This document shows positions 34,969 to 47,628 of a stretch of DNA of 64,000 bases, piece by piece. Numbering within the stretch: position 1 is the first letter of the stretch; the number at the start of each line of letters is the position of its first letter. The stretch is taken from positions 43,734,772 through 43,798,771 of the forward strand of contig NC_052350.1 of NCBI RefSeq assembly GCF_009727055.1. The letters run 5' to 3'. The stretch comes from Benincasa hispida. Its lineage: Eukaryota > Streptophyta > Magnoliopsida > Cucurbitales > Cucurbitaceae. The position numbers and the translations under genes were made by a program. The notes beneath the pieces are model-generated. The model was not told the origin of the DNA. It saw nothing but the letters and a program-made list of their open reading frames with translations, and did no database searches.

Positions 34969-36835
34969 CTAGTCCAGCAGTGGTCTGTTCCATAGACCCA
35001 TACTCTGCAGGTGACCCTCAAATACTGTAGCCGTGAGGGCCTTCATAAACGAATTAGCAACATTGTGCTCCAAAGCTATCTTCGTGACAATCACGTCCCC
35101 TTGATGCACAATGTCTCGGATGAGATGGTATTTCCGCTCAATGTGCTTACCGCGCTTATGACTTCGAGGATCACGGGAATTCGCCACAACACTACTACTA
35201 TCACAATAAAGAGTGATGGGCCTAGACATGTTTGGAACAACTTCCATACCAGTCAGGAACTTCCTGAGCCAAACAACCTTCTTAGCAGCTTCACAAGCTG
35301 CTACATACTCGGCCTCTATAGTGGAGTCCGTGATGCACCCCTGCTTGCTGCTTTGCCAAACTACAACCCCTTTGTTAAGAGTGAACACTGATCCTGAAGT
35401 GGATTTTTTAGTATCTTTATTAATCTAAAAATCAGAGTCCGTGTATTCTATAAGGATCAAATCCTTAGAATCATACACAAGCATGTAGTCCCTTGTTCTC
35501 CGAAGATACCTGAGGATGTTCTTGACGACTGTCCAGTGACCTTGTCCTGAAATAGACTGATATCTACTGACTATCCTTACAGCGCAGCAGATGTTAGGTC
35601 TAGTACATAACATCACATTCATCAAACTGCCAACGAAGATGCATAGGGAACCCGTCTCATTTCCTCAACCTCTTGAGGTGTCTTAGGACATTGTTCCTTA
35701 TACAATGTAACTATGTGCCTAAAAGGAAAAAGGCCCCTCTTGGAGTTTTACATCAAGTACTTGATCAACACCTTGTCAATGTACGATGCTTGAGACAATG
35801 CTAGCATTTTGTTCTTTCGATCCTGAAAGATCTGAATCCCAAGAACAATCTGAGCCTCTCCCAAATCTTTCATTTGGAATTGGGTCACTAGCTAGTTCTT
35901 AGCTGAAGTTAGTAAACCTACGTCATTCCCAATGAGTAGGATATTGTCTACATAAAACACTAGGAAAACTACTGAACTGTTGATGATTTTCTTGTAGACA
36001 CAAGGCTCATCAACGTTTTGGTCAATGCCATAAGATTTGATCGCAGTATCAAACCTTATGTTCCAAGATCGAGATGCCTGTTTCAATCCATAAATGGACC
36101 GATTCAGCTTGCAAACCTTTTGCTCTTAACCTTGGGCTATGAATCCTTCGGGTTGTACCATATAAATGGTCTCATCAAGATTGCCATTCAGAAAAGCAGT
36201 CTTCACATCCATTTTCCATATCTCATAGTTATAATATGAGGCGATGGATAGAAGGATGCAAATAGACTTCAGCATGGCCACAGACGAGAAAGTCTCCTTA
36301 TAATCGACTCCCTCTACCTGGGTATAACCCTTTACCACAAGTCTAGCCTTGAAGGTTTGCACCTTCCCATCGGCACCCCGTTTTGCTCTTGTAGATCTAT
36401 TTAAAACATATAGGTTTAACTCCATCAGGTTGATCTACAAGATCCCAAACTGAGTTTAAGTACATAGACTCCATCTCGAGGTCCATGGCTTTGACCCATT
36501 CATCTCTGTCAACATCCTCCATTTCCTTCTCATAAGACAACAAATCCTAACTTCGCCATCAACTACCATAGCTAGGATTTCAGTTAAACCTATATAGCGA
36601 ATAGGTGGTTTTGCAACCCTTCCACTACGTCGAGGTTCCCTCAACACTTAAGGTGGACTTGACCTACTAGATGAACCCACAACAACAACTCTTGTTGAAG
36701 TAGTAGGCTCCTCAACAACTCTTGTTGAAATTTCAGTAGTTTCTTTGGAAAGCTCATTCAACACGATTTTTGCTTCTAGGATTGTGCTCCCTGATATAAT
36801 CCTCCTCAAGGAAAGTAACGTTTGTCGATACAATG
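34969..36835 (-). pseudogene. A-family copia pol fragment: integrase tail, reverse transcriptase, RNase H
   Basis: Minus-strand pieces in order are a linker with KIVLNELSKETTE and EPRRSGRVAKPPIRY, then reverse transcriptase ([47 protein letters not shown]). A connecting part (LCTRPNICCAV, VKNILRYLRRT) follows, then RNase H (TIEAEYVAACEAAKKVVWLR, DSSSVVANSR, HIERKYHLIRD), stopping at 34969. The catalytic YVDD is YVDN, and stops or frameshifts lie between the pieces (for example after DSDF near 35425). The polyprotein stops abruptly at 36835, where an LTR fragment of opposite orientation begins, so gag and most of integrase are missing. Confidence 0.85.
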
Positions 36836-37292
36836 TGGTGTCACACCTTCTCTTGGCCCGAGAGGGGTTTGGTCATAATTGGACTATGACTTATTGTTCA
36901 TTAGAGGGATCAGTGGTACTTAAGAAGTTAGATGTAACTATAAGGGAAAAAAAGGTAATTTTGGCCTAACTGTACTTATGAGCAATTTGTGAAGTATCAT
37001 CGCATCTTTGACTGGTTTTCCAATGGACCTTAGTACGAAGAGTGTAGCTGTCGGACTTTAGTGGAGTGCCCAACAACTAATGGATGTTGAATAATTTAAT
37101 TAAAGAGTTTAATTAATTATTCAAGTACTATTGGAGCTTCAAGCTACAGGTCCATGAGGTCCCCACTATAGCTCAACATGGATTACATGAGAATCAATTT
37201 TGGATTTAATTTGAATTGTTCAAATTAATTGAGGGAATTGATTATATGTGATATAATTAATTTTACTTATATATCACACATTCATAAATATG
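35887..37292. repeat. Direct repeat, copy 1 (about 1.4 kb)
   Basis: This segment, including the pol/LTR junction at 36835, recurs at 39792-41190. See the second copy for the indel-only difference. Confidence 0.9.
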
Positions 37293-37973
37293 ATTCAAAT
37301 ATTAATTATATGAATTGGATTCATACAATTGAATGTAATATAAATGGAATTTTTATTAAGTGTCATTAATGAGAGAATGTAAACTATAGGTTATGTTATA
37401 TTTGATACAATATTAAATTATAGGTTATATGTTATATTCGATATAACACATAGTTTAATATATATTATATGATAAAGTAGTTATCATATAAATATATATT
37501 ACTTTGCAAAAGTGGGAGTGGGCAGATTGATGGTTACCATTTTTTTCCCCTTGAGTTTCACAGAGAAGAAACAACACTCATAAAAAAAAATCTCTGAGAA
37601 AAGTTCTCAAGCTCTCACTTTTCTTCCTCTCAAATCAAACTCTATCTCTCTCTTCCAAAACACCAAGAGCCCACAACTCCTTGGATTTTCATCTTAGAGA
37701 ATACAGGGAAAGCTTTCGTGGTGGTGTCCAAATTAGAGTTTCGAATTTGTGACCCTTTCAAGAAGAGGAATCATATGTGAAGAACGGATCTTTAAGGGTT
37801 AGTATTCTTGATCTCTTTATCCTTTTTCTCTTTTATTCATAATTAGCATGTTGTAGAGTTTTCATTTTGATGCATAATGTTTTTATTTTGTTTCTTTAAA
37901 ATTCATGTTCTGTAAAAATTAGGATTTGGGACCGATCCTCGTTTCCGCTCTAAACCTTAACCAGTTCCTTTAA
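36836..37973 (+). repeat. A-family copia LTR 2, 5'-truncated
   Basis: Plus-strand LTR sequence starts mid-LTR at ATGTGGTGTCACACC, homologous to 54265 onward in LTR 6. It ends CCAGTTCCTTTA, directly followed by a primer-binding site. It abuts the minus-strand pol fragment head to head. Confidence 0.8.
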
Positions 37974-37974
37974 T

Positions 37975-37990
37975 TGGTATCAGAACATGG
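37975..37990 (+). other. Primer-binding site, initiator-tRNA-Met type
   Basis: TGGTATCAGAACATGG directly follows the LTR end; TGGTATCAGAGC is the usual copia site complementary to the 3' end of initiator tRNA-Met. Confidence 0.75.
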
Positions 37991-39550
37991 TTTTAAGATT
38001 TTTCAATTTTTCAGATTTTTTTTTAATAGTTTCTTGATGCGATTTCATCATTCTGTATATTTATGAATATGTGGAATGATTGTATACAATATTGGATAAT
38101 TTTGAGACTGGATCTAGTCTTTACAACTTTTATTTTTTTTTCAAATTTAATTTGTAAGGGCCCGTGTTTTGGGCATATTTTTCGTTATAGAGTCTATATT
38201 TGATATTTATTGAGTTAGTCGTGGCAATTTAGGTCGATTTCTAGAGAAGACGAGGCCAAAATCGGAGGAGTTTCGAAGAAGATCGCAACTGTATAGTACA
38301 TTTTATACAGTAGCGTTGCAACGCTGTCCCCTAACGTTGCAACTATGCGATTATGTGAACGGAACGTTCTATCCATAACGACCTACCATTGCAATGCTGT
38401 GAGACGGAAAGAACAATCCGATTCGAGCCCGATTCGGTTTGTGGCTCGACTAGTTCGTATCCAGTTTGGTTGGTTCGAGCGATTCGGGTCCGGTTTAGGT
38501 GTTGGACAGTTGGGGTCGAGCAGTTCAAGATCCGGTTTACTTGTTTCGAACCTGTATTTTGTAATTATTAGTTGTTTTAATTAATTAAATTAATATAAGT
38601 ATTATATTAATTTAATTAATTGTTTTAGGTGTCCAATCTCAGTCCGATAGTTGTCTTTAATTATACATTTGATGTATGATTTATGTTTATTATTATATGT
38701 CATAATGTATGACATATAGTAAAAATCCCACTCCCACCATAGGTTATGCATTTTATTCATACATCATTTTATATTATAAATGTTATAATATATAGTTGCA
38801 TGATTTTAAATTTATAGCATGCTCATGCATCATATAGTATAAATGTTATAATCTATGCATGCATGCATTAATAACCTATACATGCATCATTTATATTATA
38901 AGAGTTATAATATATAGTGTGGATGTATGTTATTAATTATTTCATAGCTTTTGTGTATAAATGTTATGTATGTTAGTAATGAAGTAAAATTGTAGGAAGC
39001 ACGTCACCACTTTAGGGTAATTTACAATCATTATATTTTTACCTAAGTGTGATTTATCATGCAATGAATGATTTTAATTTATTTCATTTCTTTTATAAAG
39101 GTTATAATTAGATAAAATTTGAAATGAAAACAATAATTCAAAATTGCATGCAAAACTTAGGTTAATCATGTTTTAAAAGTAGTTTTAAAATATGATTAAC
39201 ATATACCTAAGATCACATTTCTAATGAGATTAGAAATAAAGTTTAATATTTTAATCTGTTTAATAGGACTAAATTGGTTCTAATTAAAAGATTAAATTTG
39301 TAGTAAATGTATATAAGGGACCTTTTGTCTAAGGCTAGTTTTGTCCAGGTTGGGGTAATTAAGTTGGCTGAAACGGAACATCCTTACCTGAAAACTGACT
39401 TGGAAAGGTAAATTAGATTGATTTGCTACAAGCATGTAATCATTGATTAACGTTTGTTAAAGTGTTTAATAAACATTAATAAATGTTGTTTAACTATCCA
39501 AAGCAAGCGTTGTTTTTGGGCAAATTTAAACAAACACTAAGTTAAAATCA
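37991..39550 (+). other. Long untranslated leader of an A-family copia copy
   Basis: No gag is visible. The segment near 39310-39420 (AAGGGACCTTTTGTCTAAGG, then AAACGGAACA) matches, on the opposite strand, the leader at about 44020-44110. This family therefore carries a leader of roughly 1.5-2.3 kb between primer site and gag. Confidence 0.6.
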
Positions 39551-39791
39551 GTAGTGAAGGATCTCATACCGAGAGTTCTATGAGCGTGTTCAGATCGCTT
39601 CGATCTCACTGTGACTGAAATACAAATGATATACATTCAACACATACAATTATGCACATAAATCTAATTATCGGCATGCTCAGAACAAAATAAATAATAG
39701 AGAAAGGATTCCATACCAATTGAAGACTGTCTTCGAACTTTAGAATCCTAACGCAGCGGACCCCTCCAACAGATCTACCAACACCCGGCGG
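39551..39791. other. Unassigned retroelement-like fragment
   Basis: Contains ATACCAATTGAAGACTG and CTAACGCAGCGGA, resembling the primer-site end of another copia LTR in minus orientation. It separates the leader from the duplicated 1.4-kb block. The assignment is tentative. Confidence 0.35.
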
Positions 39792-41190
39792 ACTAGCTAG
39801 TTTCTTAGCTGAAGTTAGTAAACCTACGTCATTCCCAATGAGTAGGATATTGTCTACATAAAACAGCTAGGAAAACTACTGAACTGTTGATGATTTTCTT
39901 GTAGACACAAGGCTCATCAACGTTTTGGGTCAATGCCATAAGATTTGATCGCAGTATCAAACCTTATGTTCCAAGATCGAGAATGCCTGTTTCAATCATA
40001 AATGGACCGATTCAGCTTGCAAACTTTTGCTCTTAACCTTGGCTATGAATCCTTCGGGTTGTACCATATAAATGGTCTCATCAAGATTGCCATCAGAAAA
40101 GCAGTCTCACATCCATTTTTCCATAGTCTTATTTATAATATGAAGGCGATGGATAGAAGATGCAAATAGACTTCAGCATGGCCACAGACGAGAAAGTCTC
40201 CTTATAATCGACTCCTCTCTACCTGGGTAATAACCCTTTACCACAAGTCTAGCCTTGAAGGTTTGCACCTTCCCATCGGCACCCCGTTTTGCTCTTGTAG
40301 ATCTATTTAAAACATATAGGTTTAACTCCATCAGGTTGATCTACAAGATCCAAACTGAGTTTAGTACATAGACCCATCTCGAGGTCCATGGCTTTGACCA
40401 TTCATCTCTGTACATCCTCCATTTCCTTCCTCATAAGAACAACAAATCCTAACTTCGCCATCAACTACCATAGCTAGGATTTCAGTTAAACTATATAGCG
40501 AATAGGTGGTTTGCAACCCTTCCACTACGTCGAGTGTTCCTCAACACTTAAGGTGGACTTGACCTACTAGATGAACCCACAACAACAACTCTTGTTGAAG
40601 TAGTAGGCTCCTCAAACAACTCTTGTTGAAATTTAGTAGTTTCTTTGGAAAGCTCATTCAACACGATTTTTGGCTTCTAGGATTGTGCTCCTGATATAAC
40701 CCCTCAAGGAAAGTAACGTTTGTCATACAAATGTGGTGTCACACCTTCTCTTGGCCCGAGAGGGGTTTGGTCATAATTGGACTATGACTTATTGTTCATT
40801 AGAGGGATCAGTGGTACTTAAGAAGTTAGATGTAACTATAAGGGAAAAAAAGGTAATTTTGGCCTAACTGTACTTATGAGCAATTTGTGAAGTATCATCG
40901 CATCTTTGACTGGTTTTCAATGGACCTTAGTACGAAGAGTGTAGCTGTCGGACTTTAGTGGAGTGCCCAACAACTAATGGATGTTGAATAATTTAATTAA
41001 AGAGTTTAATTAATTATTCAAGTACTATTGGAGCTTCAAGCTACAGGTCCATGAGGTCCCCACTAATAGCTCAACATGGATTACATGAGAATCAATTTTG
41101 GATTTAATTTGAATTGTTCAAATAATTGAGGGAATTGATTATATGTGATATAAATTAATTTTACTTATATATCACACATTCATAAATATG
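39792..41190. repeat. Direct repeat, copy 2, with dense one-base indels
   Basis: This is nearly identical to 35887-37292 in the same orientation, covering pol (minus) and the truncated LTR (plus), including their junction. The differences are almost all single-base insertions or deletions, such as GCTAGTTTCTT against GCTAGTTCTT and TTTTGGGTC against TTTTGGTC. They are concentrated in the first kilobase. Beyond 41190 the similarity ends abruptly. Confidence 0.9.
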
Positions 41191-41858
41191 AGAACTTCCT
41201 GAGCCAGACGACCTCCTTAACAGCTTCGCAAGCCGCTACGTACTCCGCCTTCATAGTGGAGTCGACGATGCACTCCTGTTTAGTGCTTTGCCACACTACA
41301 GCTCCTCTGTTAAGAGTAAAGATTGACCCTGATGTGGACTTGCGAGAGTCCTTATCAGTCTAAAAGTCAGAATCTGTGTATCCTGTAAGGATCAAATACC
41401 TCGAACCATACACGAGCATGTAGTCTCTCGTTCTTCAAAGATACTTGAGGATGTTCTTCAGTGCGGTTCAGTGACCTTGGATTGGGTTAGACTGATACCT
41501 ATTGACTATGACCATAGGGCGTAGCAGATGTCTGGACGAGTACAGAGCATCATGTACATCAAACTGCTAATGGCAGACGCATATGGGACCCGTCTCATTT
41601 CCTCAACCTCTTGAGACGTCTTAGGACACATTTCCTTAGAAAAAGTGACTCCATTCCCGAACGGCAGTAGGCCCCTCTAGGAGTCCTGCATCGAGTACTT
41701 GATCAACATCTTGTCAATGTACAATGCTTGAGACAGTGCTAGCACTTTGTTCTTACGATCTTGAAAGATCTGTATACCTAGAACAAGCTGAGCCTCTCTC
41801 AAATCTTTCATTTGTAATTGGGTCACTAGCCAGTTCTTAACTGCAGTCAGTAGACCTA
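41191..41858 (-). pseudogene. A-family copia pol fragment (RNase H to reverse transcriptase)
   Basis: Minus-strand sequence homologous to 35247-35915, beginning in the middle of RNase H (the EAEYVAACEAAK region) and ending in the reverse transcriptase just after the YVDD segment. Both ends are truncated and stops interrupt it. It joins the duplicated block at 41190 and a plus-strand gag leader at 41859. Confidence 0.7.
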
Positions 41859-42775
41859 CAAGAAATGTTATGCGAGTTTAACAATTTTTGGACCGAATAA
41901 TGGTGACTGATAGTTATAGTAACAAGGAGTTTTTCTATCTATTGGTTGAGATAGTCTCATTTCAATGAAGGGACACCTGATCATCCTACAGTGGCTTTTG
42001 TCATACCTCATAAAGACACTATTGCAAAATAGATGTCACTTAGGGTACATTAGATTATTTTGCTAAAAATTGATTGGTTTTTTCAAATAGGTTAATACAC
42101 AGTATACTAACATAAATAATTTGTATGGTCTCATAATTTATTAGATATGATTTCCACAACACTTAACTTGCTCACCGCTAACAAACTTACTGATGAAAAT
42201 TATGCAACTTGAAAAAAAACACAATCAACACGATTTTAACCATCGATGACCTTCGATTTGTCTTTATGTAGGATTGTTCTCCTATTCCTGCTCAAAATGA
42301 TGCTCGAAATATTCCAGAGGCATATGAGTGATGGACACAGGCAAATGAGAAGTCTAAGTGTATATCTTAGTAAGCCTTTCAGAAGTCTTGGCCAAGAAGC
42401 ATGAGCCCATGCTCATGGCTCGTGAGATCATAGAGTCCCTTTATCCACACAGTTTAGGCATGACGCTGTCAAATTCATGTTCAATGCCTGTATGCAAGAA
42501 GGGGCATCTATTAGAGAACATGTTCTCAACATGATGGTCTACTTCAATGTGACAGAGATGAATGGGTCTATCATCGATGAAGCTAGTCAGGTTAGCTCCA
42601 TCCTGGAAACTTTACCTGAAAGTTTCCTGCAGTTCCGTAGTAATGCTGTTATGAACAAGATTGACTACAACCTGACCACCTTCTCAATGAGGTACAGAAC
42701 TTTCTGTTATGAGGAAATTATGAGGTACACCTTGCTCAAAATTGACAATAGTTTCGTAGTAATGCTGTTATGAAG
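41859..42775 (+). pseudogene. A-family copia leader and gag N-terminal half (plus strand)
   Basis: The leader segment 41865-42146 matches, inverted, 43126-43400. Gag starts at ATG 42147 (ISTTLNLLTANKLTDENYAT, then a stop). It continues after frameshifts as EGASIREHVLNMMVYFNVTEM and SILETLPESFLQFRSNAV, the UBN2-type gag domain. It ends in a small local duplication near 42700-42775. The same gag may resume at 47629 (FQSLM), which would make the intervening 42776-47628 a later insertion. Confidence 0.75.
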
Positions 42776-43125
42776 ATGCATTTCAGAGCCTCATGCTTGA
42801 GCTGTCCAGACGGTTGTCCGAACATCCCCCGTAGGGACTCCATGATCTCACGCGCTGGGACCATAGGCTCATGCTTCTTGGCGAAAACGTCATTAAGGCT
42901 AGCCAAGATATAGGCTCGGGCCTTCTCGTTCGCCCGTGTCCAACGCTCATAGGCCTCTCGAACATTTTGAGTGGCGTTTTGAGGTGGAATAGGAGGATAT
43001 TCCTCTATAAGGATGAACCTTAGGTTATCGATGATTAAAATGGTTGTGATCATGTGTTTCCAACTACCATAGTTTTCTTCAGTCAGTTTGTCAATGCTTA
43101 ATAGAGCTAATGTGGCTATAGTCAT
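42776..43125 (-). pseudogene. A-family copia gag N-terminal fragment (minus strand)
   Basis: The minus strand from ATG 43125 reads TIATLALLSIDKLTEENYGS, then FILIEEYPPIPPQN, LASLNDVFAKKHEPM and LKHEALKC, without a stop. This is the first third of a copia gag and is truncated at 42776, where it meets the plus-strand gag copy. Upstream lie its leader and 5' LTR (45507-47628), so this half-element is colinear and comparatively young. Confidence 0.8.
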
Positions 43126-45490
43126 TATTATGTTGCTGAAAACAGAACAAACTTAATGAATCAATGTAATACCACATTTTAACACCAATTTTAGTTTTAG
43201 CAAAATAGTTTCCAAGTACCCTAAGTGAAAAGACTTCTATTTCGCAATGATGCCCCAGCGAGGCAGGAAAAACGTCACCGGTAGGGTGATAAAATGCCCT
43301 TTCACTGGGATGAGACACTCTCAACCATTAAGTAGAAAAAACTCTTGTAACTGACCCTAACAGTCACCATTTTTCGGTCTAGAACTGTTAACCCTTAACA
43401 ATTTCGCATAAGTGTAACCCCTCATTTTCGGCCTTAGAGTCCCGCCCTAATGCGCCCACCGTAGGAAAAAAATAGATTATGACAAGAGATTAAAACGACC
43501 TTATCCTATACAGGAGATCAAATAAAGAATCGTGCAAAACTACCATCCTATAGGGGGACACTCCCAGGGTGCCTCGAGGTGATGCACAGAAACGTTATCC
43601 AACCTAACAAGAGAGACCATGGGATATGCTGTCGCACGTCCTACTCCCACTTACTATAAACATTCTCTCCATTCACCTTGATATTGACCTACCCAAACAC
43701 CATCCTTTAAGGGGATACTCCCAGGGTGCCACAAGGCCGAGGATAGATCTCATGGTGTGAACACAAAGGGAGAAATGCGAAGAGGTTTAAATGAAGTATC
43801 ATATACCCCAAGTACATCTCACTGAATGTTCTACCTAGGGGTTCATTAACTTAGACCATCCGACTATTGATTTTATCTAAGTCAATTTTATTTGCTCAAA
43901 AACAACTATTGTCTTTGAAATTAAACAAGTTCAAGTAGTCCCACTAAACTTTTTAACAAATTGTCCTCAAAATTGCATGCATGCATCAAATCTATCTAAT
44001 TCACCTTTTCAGGTAGGTTCCCAAGTAGGGGTGTTCCGTTTCCGTCAGCTTAAGTACCCTAGCCTAGATAGAACCTGCCTTAGACAAAAGGTCCCTTATA
44101 GATAGATTTGCTACACTTTTAATCTTTTATTAGTCAATTTAATCTTATTAAACTGATTAAAAAAATTAAGCCTTAGGTTGCTAATCTTATTAGAATCGTG
44201 ATCTTAGGTCTATCTCCTCCAAGTTTTAAAACACTTTTAAAACCATGATTCAAGCCTAAGTTTCCATGCATGTCTTTCTTATTGATTTTAGTTCTAATTT
44301 CCATTATAACACTTATAAAAGAAACAACCAAAACCCATACATATTGCCATGCACAATGAGGTATTTATAACTCTTATAAATTTAACCTATGTGTCGTGCT
44401 TCGTGTAATGTTTATTCATTACTATGTATAACACTTATATACTTGTAATGAACTAAGCAAAATGCTTCCATACACCCTTATACTATAACATTTATAATAT
44501 AAAAATAATGTATGTCTATGCTTAATGCATGCGTAAATATAACTCTTATATAATATGATGCACGACATGCACTTATGTAATTTAAATCATGCAAACTCTA
44601 AATCATAACACTTACAATATAGAGATGATGCATGACCAATGCATAACCTAAGGTGAGATTTCAACTATATGGCATACCATATGACATATAATCAAACATA
44701 CATCCTATGTACATTCACCAAAGACTAATGAACCAGGATGATAAGCCTCAAAATCAGAAATAAAATTCTATTTATTACATAACTCCATCGAGCAAACCGG
44801 TTCACAGGTGAATCGGGTCTTGAACCGCTCGAGCGAAGCCTCCCTGATCTTTTAGTAAACCAGCCAAGTATCCACGATCATTTAGCTATGATCGAGTACC
44901 ATTTACAATGCGATGAAGCATGAGGCATTCGATCATTTAGCGCACCGAATACAAACAAGTCTAAACAATCGTTTAGACAACGACGTTGCTGTGAAGCACG
45001 ATCGTCTAAACGATCATAGAACAAGCGTTTAAGTAACAATTTACTCCGCGGTCATATAGTCAGTAACTAAGCGATGAAGCTTGCTAAGCTACACGATCGT
45101 CTAGTGCGCACGCGTTCACCTTGCTGCCAAGTATCACATACTCAACGATCACTTACCCCATCGTTTACACGACCTGACCAATGCTTAGTCGTCTTCATCC
45201 TTGAGGTACAGTGCAACTTCTTACCTTGAATCCTCATCACGAGCAACTCACAGTGACTCAAACTCTTTGAATTACAGACTCGATAGCAAGTTAATATGCC
45301 CAAAAATACAAGGGCCCTTACAATTAACTTTGAATGTAAAAGAATTAAATAACCAGAGGCATCATCCCAGAAAACTCCATTAATCCACATCCAAAAAACT
45401 ATTTAACATTTAAACAGAGTGCAAACATGTTTTACCCACCGAGAAAGTAAATGCTATTCTATACAACAATAGATTTGGAATATCAGAACC
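43126..45490 (-). other. 2.4-kb untranslated leader of the minus-strand A-family copy
   Basis: It lies between the primer-binding site and gag and encodes no long frame. It contains a cluster of CGATCG-type motifs at 44870-45170 (CACGATCGTCTAAACGATC, ACACGATCGTCTAGTG). AAGGGACCTTTTGTCTAAGG is shared with the leader at 39315. Confidence 0.6.
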
Positions 45491-45506
45491 TGACTTTGAT
45501 ACCAAT
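45491..45506 (-). other. Primer-binding site of the minus-strand A-family copy
   Basis: The minus strand reads TTGGTATCAAAGTCAGG immediately inside the LTR end; TGGTATCA matches the initiator-tRNA-Met type. Confidence 0.7.
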
Positions 45507-47628
45507 TAAAGGAACTCTTATCAAAGAGTACCTATGAGCGGAAGCAAGATCGTTCCAAATTCATTGTGAAAAAAATACAACATTCACAAACAAACAACAA
45601 GTCATGCATCTACTAACAAATTACGACATGCTTTTAAAACTTAAATACAAAGGAATGAGAGACATACCTCTTGAAGAACTAATCTTCTCTTTATCTCTTG
45701 CTCTCGCTTGGAAAAACACCTCTCGTTTTCACTGTGCACGCCAAGCCAATCGTCCACTAAATCTCACTGTCCTCACCACCGAAACGTCTTCTACATGAAC
45801 AGGCAGCAAGAAGGACACCACCACTCAGTAACCTCAGTTTTCTCGGAGTGAGAATCCAGAAGGTGTCGGCTCTGTTAGATTTGGTAGAGGGGAGAAGAAA
45901 AATATGATCATATTCAACGACCAAGCAAGTAGGACAAATTTGGAGTCTATCGCATAGACAGATCCTTAATCATTTAAAAACAGGTGCACGATCGTTTAGT
46001 AAATTGGGTCTGATCGTTTAGGTGATCTCGCTCTCGTGCACGATCGTTTAGTAAAAGCTATACGATTGTTTCAGTCGACTGCGCGTGTACACGATCGTTT
46101 AGGAAAACATGAGCTATCGTGTAAGCTCTCGTTAACTATACGATGAGCATTGTACAAATCTAAAACAATTATCCGATCTTCTTGCAAAAATGAAAACTAT
46201 TTTCATTTTATCCTTCAGTTATGAAAATTGAATGCAACCTCCCACTTTCATGTACGATTATGGAGAAAAACCACCAACGATTATCTCATAATTGTTTAAT
46301 TATAAATAAATATAATCATATTATATTTATAACCTGTAGTTTTAATATCACATCATATGCAACATATAAACCATAGTCATTTTCTCCTCCACTAGATATA
46401 AATCACATTGATATCATTTTCCTCCAATTAATGTATGTCATATATCATGTCAACTATATAATATATAATTGACCAGTTTAATCATATCATATATAATCAA
46501 ACTTCCTCTTGGAAATTTGAATACTTCAAACTAACCCAAAAACTGATTCTCAACTTGAATCTATTGAGCTACCAATGGGACCTTATGGACCTGTGGCTTG
46601 AAGCTCTAACGATACATGAATAGCTGACTAAACTATTTAGCCACGAGATCCACCATCTGATAACTACTAGGCACTCCACTAAAGACCGACAGCTGCACTC
46701 TTCTCACCACAAATATATTTATGTGTCCATCAGATATAACCAGTCAACAGTACGATAACTCTTCACAGATGCTCGTAAGTACAGTTGGGCCAATTTATTG
46801 TTTTACCCCTATAATTACATCTAAGTTCTTAAGTACCACTGATCCCTCTAATGAACAATACAACATAATCCTACTATGTATGGATACCTCTCGGGCCATG
46901 AAAAGATGTGTGGCGCCACATCGTTCAAGCCCCGGAATCAGCCTTTAAGGGAGCAATCTATCTACTTACCCCTATTTCGAGGAAGGAGTGAATTCCATCT
47001 TGTGTAGCTGAGTTCCCAGCTCCCAAATCAGATGAATCTCCAAAGTGGTAGGTTTGAGTCGACAATCTAGCCATTCGCACCCATGCAAATCAAAGGACCG
47101 CCCTCAAAGGCAGGAGTTCCAATTCACTCAGGATTGAGGTCATATTACCTATGGTCATCCTAGTGAAGTGAAGTCTTTGTCATGAATGGCATTATATAAT
47201 GAGACTAAAACACTTCGTGGTCCGGTCTTATACAAACTCCTTTGTATAGGACATCCCTGCTCGCATGTCTCCACATAAATGATCAGAATCAGACCATCTG
47301 TAGTAAGTCACAACATTTGTAACTCTTCTACAAAGCGGGCTGCATCCGTTGTCACCAGGATAAGGTTTCCCTCCTATATTCTATACTACAGACCGTTTTG
47401 GTTATCACTTAAGGCATGATCCACCTGTATATCTGCACATACATGCTTAAGTTACAACGACAACCAGGGATCTTATTTTATTGGTTTGTGGTAAAGCAAA
47501 TAATACATCCCATGTTTCATAGACAATAGTGAAGAAAATATCATATATTATTACATCACAAGCGTTTGTTCAAAATAATGTTTACAAACTACAGAACCCA
47601 ACGAGAGTTTAGGGCATCATCCCCAACA
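45507..47628 (-). repeat. A-family copia LTR 3 (5' LTR, 2.1 kb)
   Basis: On the minus strand it runs from TGTTGGGGATGATGCCC to AAGAGTTCCTTTA. CGATCGTTTAGTAAA-type motifs cluster at 45960-46110. The conserved block including TGGCGCCACAT is near 46910. It is the longest LTR of the family in the window. Confidence 0.85.

Noticed and set aside
38343..38584. Short overlapping frames on both strands in the copia leader
   Set aside because: They lie between the primer-binding site and the expected gag position, show no gag similarity, and occur on both strands at once.
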